Below are positions 53,934 through 61,638 of a stretch of 64,000 nucleotides of DNA, in pieces. Position 1 is the stretch's first letter. Every line of letters begins with the position of its first letter. The notes below the pieces were generated by a model. That model did no database searches, was not told the DNA's origin, and was given only the letters and a program-made list of their open reading frames with translations. Source of the DNA: an uncultured Bacteroidales bacterium (GTDB taxonomy: Bacteria > Bacteroidota > Bacteroidia > Bacteroidales > Paludibacteraceae); the NCBI GenBank assembly GCA_900319645.1, contig ONPG01000003.1, positions 124,001 to 188,000 of the forward strand, in the 5' to 3' direction. The translations under genes were made by a program, and so were the position numbers.

Positions 53934-56931
53934 ACTCTGCGCCGTTCTTCTCAATAACGATCTGATCGTTCTTGAGGGTCTTGCGAGCCTTGATACCTGT
54001 CTCAACATTCTCAACTGCCTGATCTTTCGGAGCCTTCAAGGTAGCTTTGACAGCTTTACCCTTCGAGTTGAGAGCATCCACTGTGATGTTGAGTTTTTCA
54101 TCTACAGTCACCTTACCGCTATTGACATACCAAACCTTTCCGAAGTACAACTTGCCTTCGTACTCAATCAACGTAGCTGCAACCGAGCCGACGAATATTC
54201 CATATTCTTCGTTCCACTCACCACCTTGAACAGTCTGGAAAGTAATGTTATCGCCATAGGCTACCGAGTATTCACCTGCGGTGAGAGCGGTCTTACCCTG
54301 CGGCATAATCATCAGCAGTGTGATGTATGTAGAGTCTGTAACTGCGTTAACCTTAAAGATTCCAGCTGAAGCGTAGGTAGTATCCGTGATATACGTTTCG
54401 AACGCATACTCGAAGTCTGCCGCCTTCTCGTCGTGTTTGAACGGATTTACGTAAGCGGTATTATAAGCCAGCGCGAAGCTATAGCAGATACTATCCGTAC
54501 CGATGAATGAGCCAATGAAGTTGATGATGGTATCAGTTTCAGAACCAAGTACATTAAGATCACCCTCTACGAAGTGGATTGTATCCGTACTGTTGAGCGG
54601 TGTAACAAACGTATAATCGTACTCCATATCGTCAACCGTGTAGTGACCAGCCAGTTCTGTGGTAAATACATTCGATAATGAGAACGCATACTCCTCGTTC
54701 TGACCGTAAATCTCCCACCAGCCTTCTTCCTCTATAGCATTCGTAAATTCAAGATCTTCGATCATCGTGATATAAACGGTGTCTTTGATGACCGGATCGT
54801 TTTGCATGTGTACATGGAAATAACCTTCGTACCAGCCCTCTACGTTGCCTTCCGGACGGAAGTAAACCATATAAGTTCCATCCTGAGTGATCTTGTAGTC
54901 ATTCCCCATACCGTCAGGATACCATGTATAAGAACCGGCTCCATTGTCTTTGATTACCTTGAACGCATCTCCTTTCTTGAACTCAAATTCGCCCAGATAC
55001 TCACCTTCCTGTACGAAGCTTTCTTTGAGCTCGTAAGCATCATCTGCTTTCCAGCCGTTCATCGAGCCTGCTACATAGTACTTAGCACTGCCGAACTCAG
55101 CTTCGCCTACCTTCGTTGCTACTGCAATAATCATAGAGTCGACCGCTGCTTCCGGGAAGAAGAGGATCTGTACGTCATACAAACCATTCTCCGGGATAGC
55201 CAGTTTGTAGTTCTCAGCAGGATAAGCCTCATTCCAAGTGTGATTCTTGCAAACCTTGAACTCTACCTCTCCTGCGGGGAGAGCTACGCTGTCCTTGCTC
55301 CACTTGTAGCTACTCAGCACATACGGAACCAAGTCGTTAGCCTCGTTCGACGGATCCCACTCTGTTCCGAACAATGCAGCCGGTGCACCAGCAACGGTGT
55401 AGTGGGTCTCAGCTACCGGATCTTCCGTCTTGTTCGTGAAGGCGAACGCATAGAAATTAAGTGCGCCAACAGGATAAGTTACCTTTACTTCACCAGCTTT
55501 CACAGGAACGACTACGTACGGATAGCACGTCATTGTGATGGTATCATCGATGATGAATTGCTGTGCGTCGGCATCTTTTACAATCTGGTTGTAAAGCGTA
55601 TCCTCGCCTTGTACCAATACCAGCGTACGGGTTGAATCATCCTTGTTGGCATTACGAACAGCGATCGACAACAGACCTTCCTCAGGAATACTGAGAGTCA
55701 TGTAGTTCTTAGTGCTGGTGCTCTTGCCACCACTCTTCAAACGGTAAGAGTAAATAGCCTCAACGCTATTCATTCCGAACGCAGCAGAGTTCTGGTCGAT
55801 CTCCATCTTGTTCTCCGGATCGGTGATAGTGAGGTTGAAGATATCCGAACCTAACACAGCATCCGCTGCCAGACTATCTTTAGCGCAAGCCTTGTTGAAG
55901 TAGATTTCTTCTACAATCGGCTCAATTTCGCCTACCTTAATTGCCTTAGCCTCAACCACTGAGTCAGGAACGGCAGCCAGATTAAAGGCGATCAGGATTG
56001 TATAGTAGCCATCCTCAGGAATAGCAAGTTTGTAGTTCTGCTCCGGCCATGCATTTGTCCAAGCGTGGTCTTCACATACCTTGAACTCAACAGTACCAGC
56101 ACGGAGAGCTACAGAATCCTTAATCCACATATAGGCTTGATTAGCAAGGAACTCCATATCGTTCTCTTCATTTGACGGATCCCACACTGTTCCGAACAAA
56201 TCAGCAGGAGCACCGGCAACGGTGTAGTGATGCTCAACTACCTGAGCTTTCTTAACACTAACAAAAATAGCGTTCTTAACCTGCGGTTTGCCCTGATACT
56301 CATTGTAGATAGCCAATACGGTCAGCGTGTCACCAACCTCAACACCCAGTTCAGCAAATTTCTTGCTTTGACCGTCTGCGGTCAGCACACCGTAAACATA
56401 AACCTGAGCAGTTGCGTCAGAGAGATAGAGGTTGCCATAAGTGGTGTTAATGATGCTGTCAACTACACCGGTGAGAACACAGGTGTCAACTACGCTCTTG
56501 AGAGCAAGGAACTCTGCGATAGTCTTCTCGCCGAGGTTCTGCGGAACAATTTGTGACTTCTCGATGATACCGAAAGTACCGCCCTGCTTGGTCTCAGGTG
56601 TCGTATTGTACTTGGTCAACTCACCTTTTACCCAAACGAGGTCACCTACACCCGGAGCATCGGCTTCGGTCTCGCAAGCCACACGATAAGCCTCGAATAC
56701 TTTGCCACCGTCCTGAGTGTCTGCCATCCAGAACGATACGTTCTTGTACTGGGCATTCCATGCGCTCACAATTTCAGTCACATAACCACGAACGATTACT
56801 TCGTCGGTCATACCACTGAGGGCTGCCTCACGTGCCTGAGCACTGGAAATAGTGTCAGGAATTACCGGATCAGCGGCCATCATGCTGCCTGCGAAAAGCA
56901 CGGCAGCCAACATAGAAAAGAATTTTCTCAT
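53905..56931 (-). CDS. Secreted modular protein with OB-like and X25-like domains
   Basis: 1008 residues. Signal peptide MRKFFSMLAAVLFAGSMMA. Order: an OB-like pair (VIVRGYVTEIVSAWNAQYKN with WMADTQDGGKVFEAYR, then TTYGNLYLSDATAQVYVYG), an X25-like domain (YTVAGAPADLFGTVWDPSNE), the ~150-residue domain ending LNFYAFAF, a second X25-like domain (YTVAGAPAALFGTEWDPS), a SusE-like module (YYVAGSMNGWKADDAY, TWYPDGMGNDYKI, VYFRPEGNVEGWYEGYF), then two beta units like those at 50340. Tail: NDQIVIEKNGAEYNVLGTRIR. The starch-binding-like modules suggest glycan capture at the surface. Confidence 0.83.
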   Translation of the reverse strand: MRKFFSMLAAVLFAGSMMAADPVIPDTISSAQAREAALSGMTDEVIVRGYVTEIVSAWNAQYKNVSFWMADTQDGGKVFEAYRVACETEADAPGVGDLVWVKGELTKYNTTPETKQGGTFGIIEKSQIVPQNLGEKTIAEFLALKSVVDTCVLTGVVDSIINTTYGNLYLSDATAQVYVYGVLTADGQSKKFAELGVEVGDTLTVLAIYNEYQGKPQVKNAIFVSVKKAQVVEHHYTVAGAPADLFGTVWDPSNEENDMEFLANQAYMWIKDSVALRAGTVEFKVCEDHAWTNAWPEQNYKLAIPEDGYYTILIAFNLAAVPDSVVEAKAIKVGEIEPIVEEIYFNKACAKDSLAADAVLGSDIFNLTITDPENKMEIDQNSAAFGMNSVEAIYSYRLKSGGKSTSTKNYMTLSIPEEGLLSIAVRNANKDDSTRTLVLVQGEDTLYNQIVKDADAQQFIIDDTITMTCYPYVVVPVKAGEVKVTYPVGALNFYAFAFTNKTEDPVAETHYTVAGAPAALFGTEWDPSNEANDLVPYVLSSYKWSKDSVALPAGEVEFKVCKNHTWNEAYPAENYKLAIPENGLYDVQILFFPEAAVDSMIIAVATKVGEAEFGSAKYYVAGSMNGWKADDAYELKESFVQEGEYLGEFEFKKGDAFKVIKDNGAGSYTWYPDGMGNDYKITQDGTYMVYFRPEGNVEGWYEGYFHVHMQNDPVIKDTVYITMIEDLEFTNAIEEEGWWEIYGQNEEYAFSLSNVFTTELAGHYTVDDMEYDYTFVTPLNSTDTIHFVEGDLNVLGSETDTIINFIGSFIGTDSICYSFALAYNTAYVNPFKHDEKAADFEYAFETYITDTTYASAGIFKVNAVTDSTYITLLMIMPQGKTALTAGEYSVAYGDNITFQTVQGGEWNEEYGIFVGSVAATLIEYEGKLYFGKVWYVNSGKVTVDEKLNITVDALNSKGKAVKATLKAPKDQAVENVETGIKARKTLKNDQIVIEKNGAEYNVLGTRIR

Positions 56932-57021
56932 GTTTTTAATGATTTTAGTTAATAATTGGTTAATTAGAATATCACGAAGATATTTTGTGCATTTATTTTG
57001 TATCTAATGAAGCCTATATTT

Positions 57022-57315
57022 TCAGAAGATTGTAACTGCATCGCGTTCAATTTGTTTTCTAAAAAAAGGAGTTAACCTCTTGTGATTTCTGATCATATCA
57101 ACGTGGCAACCCAGAATATTTTCCAGATAGAGATTCGCTCCTCCCACAGCACGAAGCGAAGGAGGCATTTCTACCAAGACATCCACATCACTTCCTTCCT
57201 GCTGCTCACCACGCGCCACTGAGCCAAAGAGCGACAGGGATGTCACTCCATATTTCTCTCGCAGCACATGAGCATGTTGTTGCAAAAGGCTTATATATTC
57301 TTTCGTGGATTTCAT
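57022..57315 (-). CDS. MNT-type nucleotidyltransferase (HEPN-MNT antitoxin-like)
   Basis: 97 residues from the ATG at 57315, set by the promoter just upstream. The nucleotidyltransferase motif is SLFGSVARGEQQEGSDVDVL (Gly-Ser and two Asp), followed by VEMPPS. Such minimal nucleotidyltransferases act as antitoxins that AMPylate a HEPN toxin (HepT). No HEPN gene is adjacent, so this is an orphan or a solitary enzyme. It sits at the end of duplicated unit B. Confidence 0.82.
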   Translation of the reverse strand: MKSTKEYISLLQQHAHVLREKYGVTSLSLFGSVARGEQQEGSDVDVLVEMPPSLRAVGGANLYLENILGCHVDMIRNHKRLTPFFRKQIERDAVTIF

Positions 57316-57323
57316 TTCCGCCG

Positions 57324-57355
57324 CAAAGATACTACATTTTTTTGAATTGTGCAAA
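57324..57355 (-). promoter_or_regulatory. Promoter of the MNT gene
   Basis: TTTG (57352-57355), 20-base spacer, TATCTTTG (57324-57331). Confidence 0.85.
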
Positions 57356-57477
57356 TAAAACTTATTTTTTTGCTAAAATTATTGTTTTTATCCCCATTAC
57401 AAGTACTGTTTAAAAGTCGATATTCATGTCTTGAAAGTCGGCAAATCTCTCATTTTTTACCCGTTTTTTTGACATTA

Positions 57478-57509
57478 TTTGGATTTCGCAAAAAAATGTA
57501 TTATATTTG
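57478..57509 (+). promoter_or_regulatory. Promoter of the 57633 gene
   Basis: TTTG (57478-57481), 20-base spacer, TATATTTG (57502-57509). The leader is about 120 bases; nothing else is seen in 57356-57632. Confidence 0.8.
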
Positions 57510-57632
57510 CACTCGATTTCGTCAGAGCAGAGTCGAGCCATTATCGCATCCTGTCCTACCCTATAATATATAAATATATTATGCCGTTGAATTTGAAAGT
57601 ATATCTTTAGAATAACTAAACTTATTTTGCTT

Positions 57633-58025
57633 ATGAACGTAAAAACAAACCCTATCTTGTACCGTTGGATCAAGGCTCTCAAAGAGAAATTGGGTATCCA
57701 ACTTGTTCCGCGGCGCGAAAAACGCCAGCGCGATTATGTGGAATTTATCTTCTGCAACCATTTGACCGCCCAACTCTCGGGACGTCTCAACACACTCAGC
57801 AATGCAGAAGCATGCGGCTACTGGGTGATTGTCCGCCGGCGCACTACCGGCAAACGAAATTTCTACCACGATCACCCCGTTTACCAACTCTATCTGTCGC
57901 CGGTTCACCACGTGAAATACCACCGGCTCAAACTCCTTGCTTTTGACGCCGCCGGCTTCACGCCGATACAAATACAAGAAGACACAGCCCGTCAACGACG
58001 AACTGTGTCCGTAGCTGCCCGCTAA
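57633..58025 (+). CDS. Unrecognised basic protein
   Basis: 130 residues from the ATG at 57633. It is rich in Arg, Lys and His, with no signal peptide: NPILYRWIKALKEKLG, RREKRQRDYVEFIFCNH, GYWVIVRRRTTGKRNFYHDH, VHHVKYHRLKLLAFDAAG. The strands and basic surface suggest nucleic-acid binding, but I recognise no family. It is the only plus-strand gene in a long minus-strand stretch and has a good promoter. Its GC content is higher than that of the flanking intergenic DNA. Confidence 0.65.
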   Translation: MNVKTNPILYRWIKALKEKLGIQLVPRREKRQRDYVEFIFCNHLTAQLSGRLNTLSNAEACGYWVIVRRRTTGKRNFYHDHPVYQLYLSPVHHVKYHRLKLLAFDAAGFTPIQIQEDTARQRRTVSVAAR

Positions 58026-58063
58026 GGTTAGTGCCTCCGTTGAAGCCGACACCCTGCACAAGA

Positions 58064-58330
58064 TTATTTAGAATAATGGTATCTCAAGGCAAAAACATAG
58101 ACATATATCATACCATCAGAAACAGAATATACCATTCGATGTTCATCCGTGATGCGGCGACTCCACTTGCCATTCGTATTCTTTAAAGGTTCCGGTTTAC
58201 CCAAACCGGAAAAAGGATGCTTCTGAATATCAGCAAGTAAGTCCGTAATCCGTTTCATGACACGTGTATTGCCTGTTCGCTTCCAGTAATCACGGTCTTC
58301 GATTGCTTGTTTAAGAAGAACTATTTCCAC
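58064..58330 (-). CDS. yoeB: YoeB-family toxin (mRNA interferase)
   Basis: 88 residues, the family length. YoeB cleaves mRNA in the ribosomal A site. Signatures are EDRDYWKRTGN, HPFSGLGKPEPLK, the central WSRRITDEHRMVYSV and the C-terminal RYHY (the conserved His-Tyr of the active site). Its start overlaps the antitoxin stop by 10 bp, so translation is coupled. Confidence 0.92.
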   Translation of the reverse strand: MEIVLLKQAIEDRDYWKRTGNTRVMKRITDLLADIQKHPFSGLGKPEPLKNTNGKWSRRITDEHRMVYSVSDGMIYVYVFALRYHYSK

Positions 58331-58587
58331 AAGTCTTCCAATTCAATCGGTTGAACATTACCGCTTGCTATTTCCGCATCTCCCTCTTTGAGGATCTCAA
58401 CCATGCGTGGAGAAGACATGATATACTCTGTTTCGTCTGTTTGGGCTTTTTTAACGGCGAGTTTCTTGACATATTTAACAGCTTTCTCCATCAATCCCTC
58501 GTCAGACGCGATTTGTCCCAGATAACGGTGCATAGCTACATTCAACTGAATAGTTGACATAGGATTATTTGCTACTGCTGTTGCCAT
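58321..58587 (-). CDS. Antitoxin of the YoeB module
   Basis: 88 residues from the ATG at 58587, chosen for the Shine-Dalgarno 7 bases upstream. The N-terminal part (MSTIQLNVAMHRYLGQIASD) looks like a ribbon-helix-helix or related DNA-binding domain; the acidic end EILKEGDAEIASGNVQPIEL should wrap the toxin. In family fashion it should repress the module together with the toxin. Confidence 0.85.
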   Translation of the reverse strand: MATAVANNPMSTIQLNVAMHRYLGQIASDEGLMEKAVKYVKKLAVKKAQTDETEYIMSSPRMVEILKEGDAEIASGNVQPIELEDLWK

Positions 58588-58594
58588 AATAATT

Positions 58595-58603
58595 ACCTCC
58601 TTT
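58595..58603 (-). promoter_or_regulatory. Strong Shine-Dalgarno sequence
   Basis: AAAGGAGGT on the minus strand, 7 bases before the antitoxin ATG. As at 4592, this is unusual for the window. Confidence 0.75.
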
Positions 58604-58617
58604 TTGAAATTTTGCTG

Positions 58618-58649
58618 CAAAGGTACGAAAAAAAAATGACACTCGCAAA
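58618..58649 (-). promoter_or_regulatory. Promoter of the antitoxin-YoeB module
   Basis: TTTG (58646-58649), 20-base spacer, TACCTTTG (58618-58625). The -33 box lies in the loop of the upstream gene's terminator. Confidence 0.85.
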
Positions 58650-58659
58650 CACGAGTGCC
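58626..58659 (-). terminator. Terminator of the 58693-60198 gene, nested in the next promoter
   Basis: On the minus strand GGCACTCG / CGAGTGTC (8 bp with one G-U pair) is followed by an A and a long T-run. The hairpin occupies 58638-58659. Confidence 0.8.
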
Positions 58660-58692
58660 ATTTTTTTGAGATTTCGGATATTTTTCCATTAC

Positions 58693-60198
58693 TTATCGAA
58701 CACGTGCTCCGAGGACGTTGTAGGTCTTGCCATTCTTGATGATAAGAACCTGACCGTTAACAAGAGCCTTCACAGCCTTACCCTCCACAGCGGTGTTGGA
58801 GATAGCGGTGGGATCTTTTTTGGTTACAGAAACGAAGATTGCGTTCTTAACCTGCGGTTTGTTGTTATACTCGCTGTAGAGAGCCAAAATCGTCAACTCA
58901 TCGCCAGCCTCAACACCCAGCTCAGCAAATTTCATGCTTTGACCGTCTGCGGTCAGCACACCGTAAACATAAACCTGACCCGTTGCGTCAGAGAGATAGA
59001 GGTTGCCATACTGATCGTTCTTTATACTGTCCACTACGCCGGTAAGGATACAGGTGTCAACTACGCTCTTGAGAGCAAGGAACTCTTCGATAGTTTTCTT
59101 ACCAAGGTTCTGCGGAACAATTTGTGACTTCTCGATGATACCGAAAGTACCACCCTGCTTGGTCTCAGGTGTCGTATTGTACTTGGTCAACTCACCTTTT
59201 ACCCAAACAAGATCACCTACACCCGGAGCCTCAGCTTCGGTCTCGCAAGCCACACGATAAGCCTCGAATACTTTGCCACCGTCCTGAGTGTCTGCCATCC
59301 AGAACGATACGTTCTTGTGCTGAGCACTCCATGCGCTCGCAATTTCAGTCACATAACCACGAACGATTACTTCGTCTGTCATGCCACCGAGGGCAGCCTC
59401 ACGAGCCTGAGCGCAGGAAATAGTGTCCGGCATAACCGGTTCTGCTTTCTCTACATAGAAGAATCCTTCGTACCAGCCTTCTACGTTACCGGCAGGACGG
59501 AAATAAACAGCATAATCGCCAGCCTCGGTGATGACGTAGTTGTTATCCACGCCGTCAGGATACCATGTATAAGTCTCAGAGCCATTATCCATAATAACTT
59601 TGAACTCATCGTTAGCGGCAAAAGTGAACTCACCCATATACTCACCTTCTGCATTCGGATTCGCAGTGAGTTTATAGGCAGGATTAGCCGTCCAGCTGTT
59701 CATCGAACCAGCTACATAGTAGTTGATAGAAGGCGTCGGAGGAACTTCGCCTGTCTCATAAGCAGCGCCCCAAACAACGAAACGTTTAGCAGCAGAAGAA
59801 GTAACAGCAATCGCAGTCTCTGCAGTAACGCCTGTGAGATCCACTTCGAACTTAAAATTCTCAGGAAGACCTGAAAGGGTAAACGGAGAATTGTTCGAGA
59901 TGCCGGCATCAGCCGTTAGGCTAACAGAAGCAGGAGAGATGGTAACACCATCCGCAGCCAAATTGAGGCTCAGATCACTTACACCATTCCATGCTGCTGC
60001 ATAGAAGGACAATTTGGTAGCACCAGCCCCCACGGTGATGGTCATGTCGCCACCATTTTTGCTTGTGCCACATTTGATACCATCGACGCCATTTACGGTG
60101 CATGCAGTAGCACTCGTTCCTGTAGTCATCGTAGCATCAGCTGCCAACATGCTACCTGCAAAGAGCACGGCAGCGAGAATAGAGAAGATTTTCTTCAT
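58693..60198 (-). CDS. Secreted modular protein with SusE-like and OB-like domains
   Basis: 501 residues. Signal peptide MKKIFSILAAVLFAGSMLA. Residues about 45-150 repeat the N-terminal beta domain of 50340 (GGDMTITVGAGATKLSFYAA). A SusE-like module (YYVAGSMNSWTANPAY, TWYPDGVDNNYVI, VYFRPAGNVEGWYEGFF) is followed by the OB-like pair (VIVRGYVTEIASAWSAQHKN, QYGNLYLSDATGQVYVYG). Tail: GQVLIIKNGKTYNVLGARVR, the clearest consensus copy. It looks like a shorter recombinant of the neighbours. Confidence 0.83.
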   Translation of the reverse strand: MKKIFSILAAVLFAGSMLAADATMTTGTSATACTVNGVDGIKCGTSKNGGDMTITVGAGATKLSFYAAAWNGVSDLSLNLAADGVTISPASVSLTADAGISNNSPFTLSGLPENFKFEVDLTGVTAETAIAVTSSAAKRFVVWGAAYETGEVPPTPSINYYVAGSMNSWTANPAYKLTANPNAEGEYMGEFTFAANDEFKVIMDNGSETYTWYPDGVDNNYVITEAGDYAVYFRPAGNVEGWYEGFFYVEKAEPVMPDTISCAQAREAALGGMTDEVIVRGYVTEIASAWSAQHKNVSFWMADTQDGGKVFEAYRVACETEAEAPGVGDLVWVKGELTKYNTTPETKQGGTFGIIEKSQIVPQNLGKKTIEEFLALKSVVDTCILTGVVDSIKNDQYGNLYLSDATGQVYVYGVLTADGQSMKFAELGVEAGDELTILALYSEYNNKPQVKNAIFVSVTKKDPTAISNTAVEGKAVKALVNGQVLIIKNGKTYNVLGARVR

Positions 60199-60251
60199 AA
60201 TGTTGAGTTTTTTTTGTTAATTGATAAATAAGATTTTGATTATTTGGTAAA

Positions 60252-60485
60252 TCAAAATAAATCCGAATAGATACGCCCTTGACGAGCATCCTCATGCGCC
60301 TCCTCAAAAGCACTTACTGTTTCTTCATTAAAATATTCACCTGTTTCCGGATCCATTAGAAAGGATTTTTCAGAAACAGGAGCTACCAGCCAATTCATAG
60401 CTTTAGCTATGGATTTGAAGCGCTTAACATCAATTTTAGGGACGTTAATCGTGAATGGACGATATTCTATATTGGCTGAATTCAT
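60252..60485 (-). CDS. Small antitoxin-like protein
   Basis: 77 residues from the ATG at 60485 (MNSANIEYRPFTINVPKIDV), set by the promoter. A short strand, a helix (KRFKSIAKAMNWLV) and an acidic C-terminus with EEAHEDARQGRIYSDLF resemble RelB-type or other Bacteroidota antitoxins. No toxin is adjacent. Confidence 0.6.
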   Translation of the reverse strand: MNSANIEYRPFTINVPKIDVKRFKSIAKAMNWLVAPVSEKSFLMDPETGEYFNEETVSAFEEAHEDARQGRIYSDLF

Positions 60486-60502
60486 TGTTTCAAAATTTGC
60501 TG

Positions 60503-60534
60503 CAAAGGTACAACATTTTTTTGACATGTGCAAA
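60503..60534 (-). promoter_or_regulatory. Promoter of the 77-residue gene
   Basis: TTTG (60531-60534), 20-base spacer, TACCTTTG (60503-60510). Confidence 0.85.
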
Positions 60535-60570
60535 TAAAAATGCTATTTTCCGCAAAAAAAATTTTCGGGT

Positions 60571-61626
60571 TCAGACGGGTTTGCCGTGTGCGGCACGGGA
60601 AAGTTGGGCGGAATTGAAGATATTCTGCCAGATGATATATGCCGCAGCCCCAAGGGCTGAGACAGGATTGAGATAGGTCTGCGCCATCCACACGCCGAGC
60701 GTGGTGTTCTTCTGACCGAAGGCCTGGCCGGCTGTGATAGAAGAGACAGAAGGCATATCGCGCGGCGCGTTGGGGTTGATAAGCACATCTTCGTAGTCCT
60801 TGCCGCGGTTAGGAGCCGGCAGGCGACGGCCGATCATTTTGCCTACCATAAACTGAATCAGGCAGGCGAAGAAAGAGCCGAGGAGCAACCACAGACAAGT
60901 TGAAAGTTGAAAATTGAAAGAGGAAAGAAGCGTATTGGTCAGCGAAGCCATCAGAAAGACAATCGTTCCCACCCAGAGGTAAAAAGGCACCGCCGCAAGC
61001 GACTGAGGGAGAGAGAACTGACGATTGGCAGTTTTTTCGTCATGTCGATATGTCGATTTATCGATATGTCGATAGTAGGCGTTAAAACCTATCCGCAGGA
61101 GCCACGCCGCGAAGAAAGGCCCGAGCAGCAACGGAGTGATCCGGCTGAGCAGGAGCGAGAAATGGAAAAGGAAAGGCGAGAACTGGAAAGACGCAGGCAC
61201 CTCGCTCAGTTCGGGATTGATGAGCGGGAAGAAAGCCGGCACTACCAGCGTAGTGGCGAAATTGGAGAGGAGCGTGAACGAGGTGAGGTTCTGGATAGAG
61301 CCTCCCAACTTGCCGGCGATGATAGGCGCAGCCGTAGCGGTAGGCATAATAAAACACATCATCAAGCCTTGCGCCACCACCTCGTCACGGGTGACAGCCA
61401 TCAGCAGGTAGTACGTGGCGACGGACAGAACGAGCTGAACCGCCAACACAGCCCAATGCCAACGATGCAGACGGAGATCTTTGGGATCGACCTTGCAGAA
61501 CGTGAAGAAAAGCATCAGAAAGATCATATAGGGCAGAAGCGGACTGAAGACATACAGCCAGCGGTAGCCGAGCACCCCAATAATCATCGAGAGCCAGAGA
61601 GAGTTGGAATAGAAGAAGTTTCGCAT
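60571..61626 (-). CDS. Bile acid:sodium symporter-family transporter with repeat-derived loops
   Basis: 351 residues, about nine to ten membrane helices. The family core MMCFIMPTATAAPIIAGKLGG and SFTLLSNFATTLVVPAFFPL are clear; such carriers move bile acids or other organic anions with sodium, though many bacterial members have other substrates. Three loops are encoded by short tandem repeats: SFQFSPFLFHFS (about 146-157), YRHIDKSTYRHDEK (about 185-198, from GTCGATAT units) and SSFNFQLST (about 235-243, from GTTGAAA heptamers). They lie between predicted helices, so the frame and topology appear kept. It starts 12 bp after the dus stop. Confidence 0.85.
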   Translation of the reverse strand: MRNFFYSNSLWLSMIIGVLGYRWLYVFSPLLPYMIFLMLFFTFCKVDPKDLRLHRWHWAVLAVQLVLSVATYYLLMAVTRDEVVAQGLMMCFIMPTATAAPIIAGKLGGSIQNLTSFTLLSNFATTLVVPAFFPLINPELSEVPASFQFSPFLFHFSLLLSRITPLLLGPFFAAWLLRIGFNAYYRHIDKSTYRHDEKTANRQFSLPQSLAAVPFYLWVGTIVFLMASLTNTLLSSFNFQLSTCLWLLLGSFFACLIQFMVGKMIGRRLPAPNRGKDYEDVLINPNAPRDMPSVSSITAGQAFGQKNTTLGVWMAQTYLNPVSALGAAAYIIWQNIFNSAQLSRAAHGKPV

Positions 61627-61638
61627 TGTTGCATTGAA

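Larger units (their letters stand above)
50196..57350. repeat. Probable ~3.5-kb tandem duplication (two diverged units)
   Basis: Unit A (about 50196-53718) and unit B (about 53719-57350) share both ends. The left ends (terminator and tail region 50271-50368 and 53807-53903) are nearly identical. The leaders upstream of the secreted genes (53484-53575 and 56932-57020) are about 93% identical. The right ends share the promoter and first seven codons of an MNT gene (53637-53727 and 57294-57358). The secreted genes between share modules but differ in order. Confidence 0.75.
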
